Positions 1 to 11,074 of a stretch of 64,000 nt of DNA are shown here, piece by piece. The notes under the pieces are model-generated. The model ran no database searches. It saw only the letters and a program-made list of their open reading frames with translations, and was not told the origin of the DNA. The stretch spans positions 248,001 to 312,000 of the forward strand of contig JAEUBA010000005.1 in assembly GCA_018257865.1 (NCBI GenBank), written 5' to 3'. Both the position numbers and the translations under genes were made by a program. The stretch is from Stereocaulon alpinum (lineage: Eukaryota > Ascomycota > Lecanoromycetes > Lecanorales > Stereocaulaceae). Position 1 is the stretch's first letter. Each line of letters opens with the position of its first letter.

Positions 1-111
1 GGCGAGCAGTTGGAGGTATGGAATCGGAATCGGTTCACAACAAAAGAGGACCTTGTCAAAAGTGTCCGGGATGATCTTATGAAAAGTCTCAGCGGCCTCA
101 GTCAACACTGA
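1..111 (+). CDS. 3' end of an unidentified gene (partial)
   Basis: Frame 1 is open from the window edge to a TGA at 109-111, giving 36 residues that end in KSLSGLSQH. The stretch is hydrophilic and helical-looking but carries no motif I recognise. The next gene on the same strand starts only 40 bp downstream, which is tight for this genome. The segment could therefore belong to an intron or leader instead of a coding end. Sequence to the left of the window would settle it. Confidence 0.35.
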   Translation, partial: GEQLEVWNRNRFTTKEDLVKSVRDDLMKSLSGLSQH

Positions 112-150
112 GGATTCGCGGGAAGAGAGAGAGGCGCGCACGTGAGATCG

Positions 151-1207
151 ATGGCCGAAACATCAACAAAACCCCGAAAGCTATTCGACTTCTTGAACTG
201 GACCTTTCCCAGTCGTAGTGCCAAGGGGTCGTTGATGGCCCTGTGTAAGTGAGTTGGCTCGCTGGTTTCCATAGCACTCGTATATGACCTATGGCAAACT
301 TCCATATTCAGAAGCTGATTGAGATGGATATTCAGACACCATTGCTGCCTTGATGAGGCCACGTACACCGGTTGTCTTATGGCCTAGGATCAAAGCCTCC
401 GATTTAGTGCTCAGCCTCCTCGTCATGACGCAGCTTTGGGGAATTGTGATGCTCAACAGTGAGTTGAAGTCTACGAGCGGTTACGGCAATCGAAGTGACT
501 TTTCAAACAGTTTAGGCCCAAAGAATCGTATTGGCGGAACGTTGGGAGGTGCACTCTTGTGGTTTGTCTGGTTGCGGAGAGGTCGCATAGCCTCTACAAC
601 GTTAGAATTAAGGAGATATGACAGAATGAAAAGTCCGACCAGCAAAATCGCCGCCGGCGCCCGGAAGATTTGGTTGACTGTTGCCCCTGGTACTGTGTTA
701 TTAATTGCATTGCTGAAAGCAGCTCGAAAGAGAAGGAATGGGACAGACACCACGACCGCTACACCAGCTCGAATTGACAATGCAAGAGGGAAGGACGATA
801 TCCTAGCAAGGTCTAGTCATATTGAAGGCTGCAAGGATGTCAATGACCCAGACAGGCATGAACATTCGCAGTACGAGGCTGGCTTTAGGGGTGGGGAAGC
901 AAGCAGTGAAAACGAGACGCAGTGTCAGTATGAAGACTATACCGCCGGAAAGCTGGTGCAGGAGAGGCCTCCACCGGAATGACGGGAGGTAGGGAGCAAG
1001 GAAGAGGAATGCCAAGAAGTCTCGGCTTCCGCAAAGAGCACGAAAACATCTCCAGTATCAGCTGACGAGCAAGCTGAGGAGGTGTGGAACGACACCGACG
1101 AATCGCCAACGCCGAAAACAGGCAAGGATGCCGGCACATCAGGAGTCCAATCGGAACGACCAGAAAAGGACGAACGCAAAAGTAGTGATGGGATTGAAGC
1201 GTTCTAA
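151..1207 (+). CDS. putative multi-pass membrane protein, frame interrupted by TGA at 980
   Basis: Exon 1 is 151-244 (ATG at 151) and the intron is 245-335 (GTAAGT...TTCAG). Exon 2 continues in phase from 336. Hydrophobic stretches in the first half (around LVLSLLVMTQLWGIVML, GGALLWFVWL and APGTVLLIALL) suggest two or three membrane passes, followed by a long polar, acidic tail. The frame meets TGA at 980-982, but the same frame stays open for 75 more codons to TAA at 1205-1207, with the same Ser/Glu/Lys-rich composition. A 69-nt intron at 928-996 (GTATGA...GGGAG) would remove the stop in phase. Readthrough or a nonsense mutation are alternatives. Without them the protein ends at 982 with about 246 residues. 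Family unknown. Confidence 0.55.
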
Positions 1208-1634
1208 CTCGAACTTCGAACAATGTAAGCCCTCAAACCTATTTTCTTAAATTGCTGCACGAATTGCAAGGTTCAATGATGATCAACCCAAAAGCATAGT
1301 TCAACTGAAGGTCCAAGGACCAAATGAACGAAGAAAATGTATACATCTTTCGCTCCTATCTGAGGACCACCCAACACTCAAAGCAGCTCTCATGTCTTGA
1401 AAGCAGTAGATGCTAATTGTCGAACAGATAGGCTAGCGCAGATCCAGTTGTTACGCCACTGAACTGTGAGCCAGTGCAATTAGAAAGCAAAGCTTACTTC
1501 CGACAAGTCCAGTGGCGCGCATGTCTGACTCCTGTGCATGGCTTGAGATTTCTATAGCACACAACTCTGGCCGCTAAGAATATCGAAAACCCAAATCCAT
1601 TACCTTCCCATTACTGATACACGCATAATCACCA

Positions 1635-2235
1635 TCACAACCAAGTCAGTATAGCATTCATAAGAATAGTTGGGCCCCAAGCTATGTTTCTCAGCGCCTT
1701 GGAATACCAGCGATCCTTATCCCTGGTCTCCTTTTCCAGCCTGATCATTTGCTTCACCACCTCCCTGCGTTCCTTGTTGTTCAAAGTTGGAGAAGTACTT
1801 TGGCTATCTCTCTCGACCATGAGCCTGAAATAATATATCGCCTGAATTTTCTTATCAGGGTTGAGTCTGTTAAAAATTGGGCATGAAGTTGTCGAAGTAT
1901 CGGCTGCTGTCTAAAGATGGGCCAACGGGCGTCTTAGAGGACATCTGATCTTGTTCTAGCATTTTAGGTGAATCTACGGGTTGGTCAATAATCGTTGCTC
2001 GAATACTTGTGGAGTGTGACAGAATAACGTTCGCAAGCCTGTTCACGCGCATACCTTGATCCTGCTTCAATCTCCATCGCTTCGTGTGTAAGGCGGCATT
2101 CCGAGCGTTTAATGATAAGATTCCCGGATAATGAAAAGTAGAAGCTACTTGACGAATCTTGCTGGAATTGGGGCTCTTGGCAAGTAGCTGAGAGAAAGAT
2201 GACAGGCTGAATGAGCCCATAGATCGAAGAAGCAT
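1635..2235 (-). CDS. small putative mitochondrial protein with C-terminal membrane segment
   Basis: Best model: exon 1 2235-2055 and exon 2 1906-1635, about 150 residues. The donor is GTATGC, the acceptor is ...GACAG, and the junction is in phase. The N-terminus is rich in Ser, Arg and Leu with almost no acidic residues, which resembles a mitochondrial presequence. The second exon gives a charged helix (EVVKQMIRLEKETRDKDRW) followed by a hydrophobic end (WGPTILMNAILTWL). I do not recognise the family. The acceptor could be 3 nt further on. Spliced cDNA would decide. Confidence 0.5.
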
Positions 2236-2345
2236 CTTAGACTGACTGATTTCTTGAAAAGATGTAACAAGGAAGGCTTGAGTCTATAGGGCTTTAAGGC
2301 ATCACGGAGGTAAGAATATGCAAGGGATGCGCAAGGGTTGACCAA

Positions 2346-3252
2346 CTGGAAAGAGCATGTCTCAAAAGCCCCAGGAATGCGGAACCTTGCCTCGAATCAT
2401 CAAAGAAGTGCGATACAGCGCAAGCCGCAGATGGAGACCGCTATGATAGCGTACAGCCCCCTGATTGGGCTAAACAAGCACTCAGTACATCTCTGCCTGG
2501 CACCGTGCATAAGTGCGATCACCTATCTACCAATGACTGGAAGGCTGCATCTATGCACTCATTCAGCCTGCCTTGTGACTCTCAATATCGGTCTTCCCTG
2601 CCCACTAGCAAGCTAAACCTCTCTATAACCTCCAACGCACCCATGTCTGCTCACGTTCTGGCATCGTTTGTTTTGGATGCTACTGTATCAGCACACCATT
2701 TTTGTAATAACAACAGTGCTACTGGGTAAAGCGGCGAGAATGAATGCTGTGACCTATACAGGCAATATCTGAAGCTTTCTTCTCGTTGCTAGAGGCCTCT
2801 CGCAGGTCAGAATAAATCTCGAATGCTACTGTGTTAAAGAGCTACTCTCTCGGGACTACCATACCCGCCTAGCTTTCATCACAACATGAATCGAGTAGCA
2901 AACCCAATAATTACAACTCTAACCCCCAAGTATGGTCAATCACAAGGCACATTAAGTATCTACCCATGCACGAATCCATAAAAGTGACAGGTGATCCCAC
3001 CCCCAAAATCCCCCTGACCAATCCCAACCTATTCATAGCCCCACGAGCCAAGGACCCTGGCGGCAGTACCCGAAACGAAAAAACCCACGTGGGGCGGCGC
3101 AGCCCCTCCCGAGATGCTTGATCGGAGACTTACGCGCAATCAATCCTTCTCCGACCACCCCCCAACACATCTTTTGTACATACATCTCACTCATTCGTTT
3201 AGCATTGTATATATTATACTATACACCCCTCACTCGTTCAACGCAGGCTATT
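2346..3252. other. intergenic, no gene supported
   Basis: Only short unsupported frames occur here. The right half is the upstream region of the EamA-like gene. It contains pyrimidine-rich stretches and a TATATATTATACTATA tract about 40 bp before the ATG at 3253, which could act as a TATA-like or leader element. Confidence 0.5.
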
Positions 3253-3975
3253 ATGGAAGAATCAGCGACGGAGCCTTTAATTCCTAGAGATAATCGATCC
3301 GGAAGTCCGCAGTCGAGAACGACAGGCCTTAAGAGCAAACTCCCTTGGATACCACTCGCAGCAGCGAGTGGGGCATGTGCGGCTTTCAATGGGGTTTTTG
3401 CAAAACTGTACGCCCCGCCCTCCCAACTCCACGAATATACGCAGAAAGAGGAAGGCTAACAAGGATTGCACAGCACAACAACGACCCTAACCTCAACCTG
3501 GGCCTCCACCCTCAGCACCCTGCTCTCCCTCCCCCCCCAAAACCCCTACGTCGAATACCTAATCCGGGCCCTCTTCTTCTCCATGAACCTAGCCTTCAAC
3601 GCCCTAATGTGGGCGCTCTTCACCAAAGCCCTAACGCGCGCCTCGTCCACAACGCGCGTATCGATAATCAATACGAGTGCGAATTTCATGCTGACTGCGT
3701 TTGCGGGGTGGATGGTGTTTGGGGAGAAGTTGCCGCCGCTGTGGTGGGTTGGGGCGGCGGGGTTGGTGGTTGGGAATGTGGTTATCGGACGGAGGGAGGA
3801 GGGGGAGGAGGGGGAGGAGGGGGGGAAGAGGGGGTATAGTGCGGAGGAGAGGAGGGAGGGGTATAGGGATCACGAGGTTGAGGAGGATGGGATTAGTGAT
3901 GGGATTGAGCTTGTGGGGGAGGGGGTTAAGGAAGGCCGGAGTGGGGGTAGTGGAGGGGGAGGTGCTGAGAGGTAA
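3253..3975 (+). CDS. EamA/DMT-type small membrane protein (TMEM42-like)
   Basis: Exons are 3253-3407 and 3474-3975 (218 residues), joined over a 66-nt intron (GTACGC...GCACAG) with a GGCTAAC branch site. Four hydrophobic segments are visible: one around IPLAAASGACAAFNGVFAKL before the intron, then the ALFFSMNLAFNALMWALF region, SIINTSANFMLTAFAGWMV, and WWVGAAGLVVGNVVIG. The pair 'NTSANF...GWMVFGEKLP...GAAGLVVG' is the half-domain signature of EamA transporters. The length matches single-EamA TMEM42 proteins, not full ten-pass carriers. The C-terminal third is a Glu/Gly-rich cytosolic tail encoded by a strikingly G-rich strand. Substrate unknown. Confidence 0.8.
3790..3970 (+). repeat. G-rich low-complexity tract inside the EamA-like gene
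   Basis: Successive GGGGGAGGAGGGGG-type runs encode the Glu/Gly-rich tail. Four or more G-runs lie within about 45 bases, which fits G-quadruplex potential on the coding strand. Confidence 0.7.
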
Positions 3976-4181
3976 GCTGTACAGTTACTCTTTGGTTTTA
4001 TGTTCGTGTATGCTTGTCGAAGTTCTGAATGTTTCATTGGCTAGGTAAGGTTACCCTCTCGTGCAATCATAGACGCATGTAACAAGAAAGATCCCCCCTG
4101 CTGTGCAATCCAAAATCCGTCGTGAAGCGTTTTCTTACTCTTGTTGTGTCGTAGGAAGCGAAAACCATACAAAGAACGTGC

Positions 4182-6755
4182 CTAGCCAGGCCCATAGTAC
4201 GGCGCGGATGGAGGTGCGCCATAGCCATACGGTTGCTGAGGGGGAGGAGCATTCGGATCATAACCATAAGGAGATACTCCACTATATCCATATTGGGGAG
4301 GCTGAGGTGAATAGCGGCCATCAGGTGGATATGACCCACTCGGGGGCCCCTGATAGCCTCCCTGCCACTGGGGTGGCTGACCATAAGATTGCTGGCTTTG
4401 TGAAGGATAGGGTGCATAGGAATCCTGCGCTCCTAGGTATTGCTGCTGGGTTGATTGCTCAGACTGGCTAGGACCTCCAAATCCAGGACCAGTGGGCAAA
4501 CTAGCATTGTCGTACTGAGTTTGCGTACCGGGAAACGCCCCCGGTATTTCTTCAGCAGAAGCCACACTGCTGCCAGTTCCAAGGGCCCCTGCGTCTCGGG
4601 CTCTGTCGATCTGCTCCCACGGCGAGTCTCTAGTCTTGCTATGGCTGCCTGCTCCGAAGAAATTCCCAAAGCTAGGCATTGCCGGCATGCTGGGCATATT
4701 GGGGCGCAGGTTGCTCGGGATACTGCTAGGAAGGCCGCCATGGCTATGGGTCTGGGATTGCGTACTTGCATCTACGGTGTGATTCGTGCCTTTTTTGACA
4801 CTATCTGATCCAAGTAGTTGATTGAGACCTGATCCGCCGTCTGGCCGCCCATGTGCCCATCTCTCAACAGTGCTATACATGTTGTTATGCAATTCGCAGT
4901 GGCGGTCTCGGATTGCTGGATGGTGGAAGACTCGAGTGATGTCGTTCATGACTTCTTCAACAGGCACGTCTGGGTGCTGCCATGCGTATATGATTCGCGG
5001 TGCCACATACTGGAGTATAGCAGATGCCACTTGACCGGCAGGCTCATTGAGAATATTTGAGAAATGATCCTTCGACAGAAGCGAATGTGTGGGGTCTGAG
5101 CAAGTAGGATCCGTCCCTAGGCACATTCCGGAGTTAGCATGTCTCCTCATGGACAATTGAAAAGGTTGTGAGGCATGTCAAGGAGCACAATCTGGGCCGT
5201 TGTTGCTGCAATGGGTTGCAGAACTGGATAACAGTCCTAATGCACTCAGGAAACACGTACAAGGCTCGTATTGATGCTTGCCAGATGCATCAATAACCCC
5301 ACCGCTCCCCTCTTTAAGCGTTTTGGACACAGAGTTGATAATCGGACGAATGAAAGGAGCTAGCAGTGAGAGCACGAACAGAGTAAGGGTGTCTGTGATT
5401 TTGTCCACTAAGGCTTCAAGACCCGGGATTTTCTCAATAGTAGCGGTCATAATCTTGACCACTTTGTCTCTGAATTCTAGAATAGGATAAATCGAAGCGG
5501 CAGTCTTGTAAGGATCAATATTGGTCCCTGGAATATTTGGTCCTGGAGGTCCACCTTCTGATCCAGGAGGGGCTGCGAATCTGTTCTCTTGCTCCTGTGC
5601 TGCAGATTGAGCTTGCAGATCTCGTGCTTGGTGAGCAAGATCTCCAGCGCCTGGTACCTGGGACAGCAGACCAGTCATTGTTGATAGCTGGGACCCTGCA
5701 GTAGAACGACCTCCACTGCTGCTTTGGGCTTGGGCGTCTTTGAGAGCAATGTCCATCTGCTCAACCTCCGTCTGGGCGAAGTGGTCGGTAGCTTCGCCAA
5801 GCACGCTGTGCAGGAAGTCAACAACGCCGAAAGTACCAGTGACTAATGGGAAAACTCCGTGTCCTTTGAGGTTAATCTCCGTAGCACTTCCACAGTGCGG
5901 GAAAACATCTCTGTAGCCAATCTCGCGCAAGGCAAGCTCAGTATAATTCGTATGGGCACCGAAATCTTCGAGACAATGCAGACCTTGGCCGAGACATCTC
6001 AACGCTTCAGACAAGTCTGCTTCTTTGCCTCTAACACCGTGGCCTCCACTAGTGTATACTCTCCCGAAATGGATACTTCTCGTGAAAGAGTACTTGACAA
6101 AGCCCTTTGATGTGGCAATGCCAACCCTCTCATTAGCAATGTAGTTCTTCATTCCAGTCTCTGGGTCAATGTCAAGCTCGATCTGTTCCACGGGTGGTCG
6201 TAGTCTTGGGTCGAATTTTCGAGCATCAGCGTTATCAGCGTACTGAGAAAAGATGAGCATCAGTCTCAGACAAACTGTTGAGAGAGGCTAGTCCTTACAT
6301 CTTTCGGATTGTCAATATGCTCTTCGGGCCTGTAAACTCCAAGCCTCTCTTCAGTAACTTCAAATTCCCCCGTAGCATATCCAAAGCTCAAGAACGAAAG
6401 CACCCAAACGAGAATCCTAACAGTGCCTGCTCGAACACCCTTAAGACTACCAACATCCATAGCCTGGCTATAGTCACGCAGCCAATTACCGAAGTAGACA
6501 CGCTTGATCATGAGACTCGTCCATTTGTGACCTTTGATGAACGCGACCGTTTTCAGCATGTCTTCAATGTCTCCATGGCGCCAATTGTGCCCTTCGAGCT
6601 TAGAGATAGAAGCTAGATAATGCTTCAGCTTCTTATAGAGAACAGTGAGATGTTTTCTTACCAATATTACCAGCTCCAAAGGCTGCTACTGGGGAGGAAT
6701 GAAGTAGTAGAACAGCGAGGAGTACAACGCAGAGATTCAGAGATAGCGAACCCAT
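4182..6755 (-). CDS. het-C: heterokaryon incompatibility protein HET-C
   Basis: Four exons: 6755-6662, 6612-6299, 6242-5261 and 5116-4182, all phase-consistent (774 residues). The N-terminus is a signal peptide (SLNLCVVLLAVLLLHSSPVAA). It is followed by the HET-C core, including GHNWRHGDIEDML, VYFGNWLRDYSQAMD, the DIDPETGMKNYIANE block and GQGLHCLEDFGAHTNYTEL. The His/Asp pattern of this core resembles zinc-dependent phospholipase C-like proteins. Neurospora HET-C ends in a Gly-rich tail; this one ends in a Pro/Gln/Tyr/Gly-rich tail with repeated PYGY-like units and is shorter. In Neurospora, HET-C acts with PIN-C in allorecognition; no HET-domain gene is adjacent here. Identity is confident. 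A role in incompatibility for this species is only inferred. Confidence 0.95.
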
Positions 6756-7400
6756 GCTTGTGGTTATGCACTTATTCTTACGGAAAGAAAGAGGTGACGG
6801 TAAACTGGATGAACTCTTCGCGATGATCTCTAAGTTCCCTATAGCAGTCTCTTCAGATGATGGGTACTACTTGTCGTAGTGTGTTGTTGCTTCTCTAGGT
6901 CTTGTGCAGGCTACAGCCATTACGGATTCCCTCCGGAGGGCTGCCAAGCTACCTTAGTTGTTATTTACTAGCGCTAGCCGGGCAAGCTTCTTTTGGGTAA
7001 TTGAATAAGTAAACCCGGCTGCTGCACTCTTACGACCCACAAAGATCACCAGATAACCCCTCCCTGTCGTTCTGAAACCTCAAACTACCAGCAAAGGAGG
7101 GTTCAAGCTTTCAACGACGGCATAAAGTGGCAAGATAGCGAAGAACCTTGAATATCTGCCTTTACTACGCCGTAGGTTGATCTTGCAAGCTAGTTACACG
7201 GAAATATCTCACCTGTCTATGCATCGCTTGCTAAAACACATGATAATTCTGAAACGACACAGGGGGTATATTGACCCATTCTAATTTCGAACTCCACTCA
7301 TGCCGCAATTTTGTACAATCTGAACGCCAGGATCAATTCTCACATCACACTCATGCAGATATTTTCGTCGTTTCGTACTCTTAGCCTGGTATCCCCATCA
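6756..7400. promoter_or_regulatory. het-C upstream region / KAP114 3' flank
   Basis: This spacer lies between the het-C start (minus strand) and the stop of KAP114 (minus strand). It holds the perfect 12-nt palindrome CCCTCCGGAGGG at 6929-6940, whose centre has the CCG/CGG layout used by Zn2Cys6 regulators. No gene is supported. Confidence 0.45.
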
Positions 7401-10400
7401 CTATGCAGGTACTTGGACATTGCCGTTGCCGTTCATCTGGCTGGCACCGTTCATATTGTGCAATTTCTCGCGTTCCTCATCGGTCAACGAATGGTACAGC
7501 TCCTGGAAACCTGATTCGCTAGATACGTTGTTGAAGAATTCAACTAGGTACTTTTGAGTCTCGTCATCAGTCTGGCGCGTGTTCCAGCGTGATTCATCCA
7601 TGTAGCCCATGAGATCTGTGGTGCACACATGTCAGTTTGTGATCTTGCAAGGAGGATATAAAGAAGAACTGACCTTGTCTCGTGGTAGGAGCCCCCAGAT
7701 CCAGCACAGTCGGCTCATCTTCCCACTCATCGTCTTCATCCGTGCTCGGACTACCCTCCTTCGCTTTCTTACCCAGACCATGGGAGAAGCCAGGTGTGAT
7801 AGGACTGGCAAGGGCAAGCTCCTGAACGAGAACTTTGGTGAGCTTGAGTGGAACCGGGATGATTGAAAATTGATCGGGCTCTCTCTTTGCTTGAGAGCGG
7901 GTCTTGATACGTGATGTATTCTGAACGATAAGATCGCCCTTTGTCTGGATATTGGTCAGTCTTTCGTCGTGCAGCTTATATATGTTGGTCAAAGCAATAA
8001 CGTTCTGTCGGATGGCGTCGTAGCCTGAGAAAGTGACAGAATTCTCCAGCCATTTCCTCATCACAACCTCAAGACCAGTACCACCATTAGTACCGTCAAC
8101 GTGCACCTGAGCCAGGAAGTCAAGAACATCTTTTGCATTGGTCAACGAAAGTCGAGCGAACACAAGAACAAGGTTTTGAATGAAGTTCGCACGCTCGGCG
8201 GTGCTGAGTCGAATTGCGACAACCTGCAGTAGTTGCATGAGATACGGCCCCAGCTTCTCCGCGCCAGCCTTTTCGACCAACTCCACTGCAAGACCTCCAA
8301 CTTCTGCTGCTGATGAGTCGTCGACATTAGGTCCCAGGAGACGGTCAATAATAAGCAGTACGATCTCAAGGCCCTCCTTTCCTGTCTCTGGATCGCGCCA
8401 AGCAAACAGTTGGGCAGGATCGTGGACCAGAATATACTTGATGGTAATTGTGGCCGACTGGTGAACGCTAAACTCCAGATCGAGGAACAGAAGTCGATAT
8501 AGCTTTGGCAAGAGAGTGGCAACAAATCCGTCGGGCAAAGGCTCGGAGCCATACTCGGCCAGCGTCGACAAAAGAGATACAGCCACATCGCTGAGTGAGT
8601 TCTCCTGGGTCATGTCGCCAACATCTAATGCACCTGTCAGACTAGGCAGAACCTTTGCGCAAAGCCGTGCATAGACTTCCGGCCCTTGCGAAGACATAGT
8701 GGACGTTACGGATTCGAAAGTCTCGTTTACAAGCATGGTCGTTGTCCAGCTACGGGCACCAAAAGAAGCCATAGTGAAGAGCACATCAAGAGCCGGGTGC
8801 TCCAAACACAGTCTTGGGTCTGTCATGATGGCATCGCGAAGAGTCTCCACAAGAGTGTCCAGAAGGTCTTCGCTTTCACTGATTTCACTAGGATCGTGCG
8901 AGGAGAGAAAGTTGGAAATGGCCGCGACCGTTTGTACCTGGAACTCCTGGGCTCGCTCTCGCGGCAATATCTTCAGATACCCTTGAAGGACGCGCAGACA
9001 TGAGACTTTGACGACTTCAGACTCGTCTTCACCGATGGCCTTGAGCGATTGAAGAGCAAAGTCAGGCGCCAGTCCACGAAGAGCTTCATCTGCAGTCGTG
9101 ATCAGGGCGCCAGCAACAATAAATCCACGAGCTCGCAACAACTCGTGTTCCCCTGGAATCCGTCAGCGTCTCGTCAAGACCAGTGGGGACATCGGCAGCT
9201 TGTAAGGAAGCTGCACATATTGTGAAGAACAACGCAAGGTTAGCTCACCATCTTGGATTGCAAGTCGCGCAAAATCGAGATACGCATTAGCAAGGTCCGG
9301 TCCGATCTTAGCATCCTTATCGCTGATTTCATCCAGGACCTGTTTCGCAACGTACAAGACAGCTTCTTTCGCTTTGTAACTATGAATCGGGTATAAGCTA
9401 CCATATCATTGCCTTGGGGATGGAGAGGTTTTACCTAGATGATCCGTCGTCAAAGACGGACTTGCTAAAGCCAAGAAGGATCTCGATCACGGGCCAATTG
9501 TAGCTGCAAAGCTTCCCGACAAGACCGCCGCAAGCATTGCGGGCAGAGTAATTAGCCGTCTCTGACGTTTCTTCTGAAAGGAAAATGTTGACGTCTACCT
9601 CCCAGAGCTCCGCGTCTTCGGTCAGGATCTGCGAATAGCCAACAGCTACGGCCAGGATCTGCATAATCCAAGTAGCATTACCGCTCGCCAAGTTCTCGGG
9701 TGTCAACTGCGCATCCAACTCCCGCTTAATTGTTGTGGTATTCAATAATGTCTGGATGTAATCAAGCTCTTCGATGATAAGGAAATCGAGCGTATATGGC
9801 AAGCGATCTGCGTCCTCCATACGACCTTGTCTCTGCTCATCGCCGGTGTACATGGTGTGATATGGTCCAAGGTGTGCCTGCAGGCTTTCCCAAATAGTAC
9901 TGAATAAGTCGAGGGTACGAGCACTGAGCAGATGTGGAAACATATTGTGGATCTTGTCTAGTGCCTAGGGAATTTGTCAGACTCGGGCAACCTGGGAAGG
10001 GACTAGGCCGATTACCTTTACCACTTGGGTCTTCAAAGCAATGATTCCTCTCCAATTGACCACATTAGGACCCCCCGGAGTTCCTTGGGTTTCCTCCTCC
10101 TCACTTGGCATGTAAGGCATGGGCATCTTAAGCACCTCAATAAAGAATGGTGACCATGCATCCGATGCTTCCTGCATAAATTGCTTTACAGAAGCCTTGT
10201 TGTTCTGGTAGACCAACTCCATCGTGTCGAAGCACGCTCGGAATATTGACACGGCTAGGGCCCTCGTTGTCCATTTCTTCTCGCTATCGACGGCGACGTT
10301 GTATATGCACTTGACTAGATCAATGGCGCTGCTAGAAAACTGTTCTTCATCGAAACCATCTTCAACCAGGTTTCCAAGGACCACCAGCACGCCATGGAGT

Positions 10401-10834
10401 TGTGATGGATCGGCCTGAGGGACAAGATTGAGTAAAGTTGGGAGTAAGGTCGGCCATTGCTCTGGAAAGTCGGCGCTGGCGATTTTGCTGACAACGTAGC
10501 TTGCGGCTCCGACAATCTTCCGCTCTTCGTCTATCGCTGTGGCTATTGAAAGAACAGATTCTCGCAATTGGTCTTTGGTCGCGTCGCTCAGTGTACTTGG
10601 ACCTTCGTACTCTTCAAGTGATGGCGACCATGTCTTCAGTACTAGTTTTTTCAGGGACAAGAGCGCTGCCTGACGATGCTGCAGAAGGACGGACTTGTGA
10701 GAGGCTATTGAGACAAGGCTGATCGGGAAGGCTTCGTTAGAATAGAGTTGCTCTAAGTGGCGCTCTGCATCGTTGCGGATTGGACCCGAAGGGTCCAAGG
10801 TGGCGACAAGCAAGTCGAGGACTTGCTGCTCCAT
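7401..10834 (-). CDS. KAP114: importin-9 type karyopherin (KAP114)
   Basis: Five exons: 10834-10016, 9964-9435, 9379-9249, 9152-7674 and 7615-7401, all in phase (1057 residues; yeast Kap114 is about 1000). The N-terminus has the importin-N pattern (NDAERHLEQL, the RQAALLSLKKLV stretch, FPEQWPTLLPTLLNLV). HEAT-like helical pairs follow throughout, and an acidic patch sits near the C-terminus (STDEDDEWEDE). The family imports histones H2A/H2B and TBP into the nucleus. Upstream in-frame codons reach 11026, but the family start is the ATG at 10834. It shares a 240-bp divergent spacer with REV7. Confidence 0.93.
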
Positions 10835-11074
10835 GCTCGCGAGGTTACCCTCAAGGCGAGTTTCGATATGCGCAATGCGATTTAGTGCTATGCAGGTTGC
10901 GTTGTTCAGAGTTGCTAAAATGTTGTTGTTAGACAGGGCAAGCTTCGCCAGGACCGGTCCGACGCGTTTTAGTGCCAAGCCCAAGCCCAGATTAAGGCCG
11001 AGGCACACTTTACCCAACTGTTGCAATATCTATTTGGAACGCTCGACCTTCAGCAAGCCGTTTCCGTTTCAGGA
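10835..11074. promoter_or_regulatory. divergent promoter, KAP114 / REV7
   Basis: The two start codons are 240 bp apart on opposite strands, so the spacer must hold both promoters and leaders. I see no clear TATA box. Confidence 0.6.

Noticed and set aside
2338..2729. Overlapping plus-strand frames of 92 and 74 codons
   Set aside because: Composition is not protein-like, the phases disagree, and no start or splice context supports a gene.
10224..11026. Frames on both strands overlapping KAP114 exon 1, and the upstream extension of KAP114 to 11026
   Set aside because: The plus-strand frames are shadows of the importin exon; the extension is non-conserved leader and runs almost to the REV7 start.
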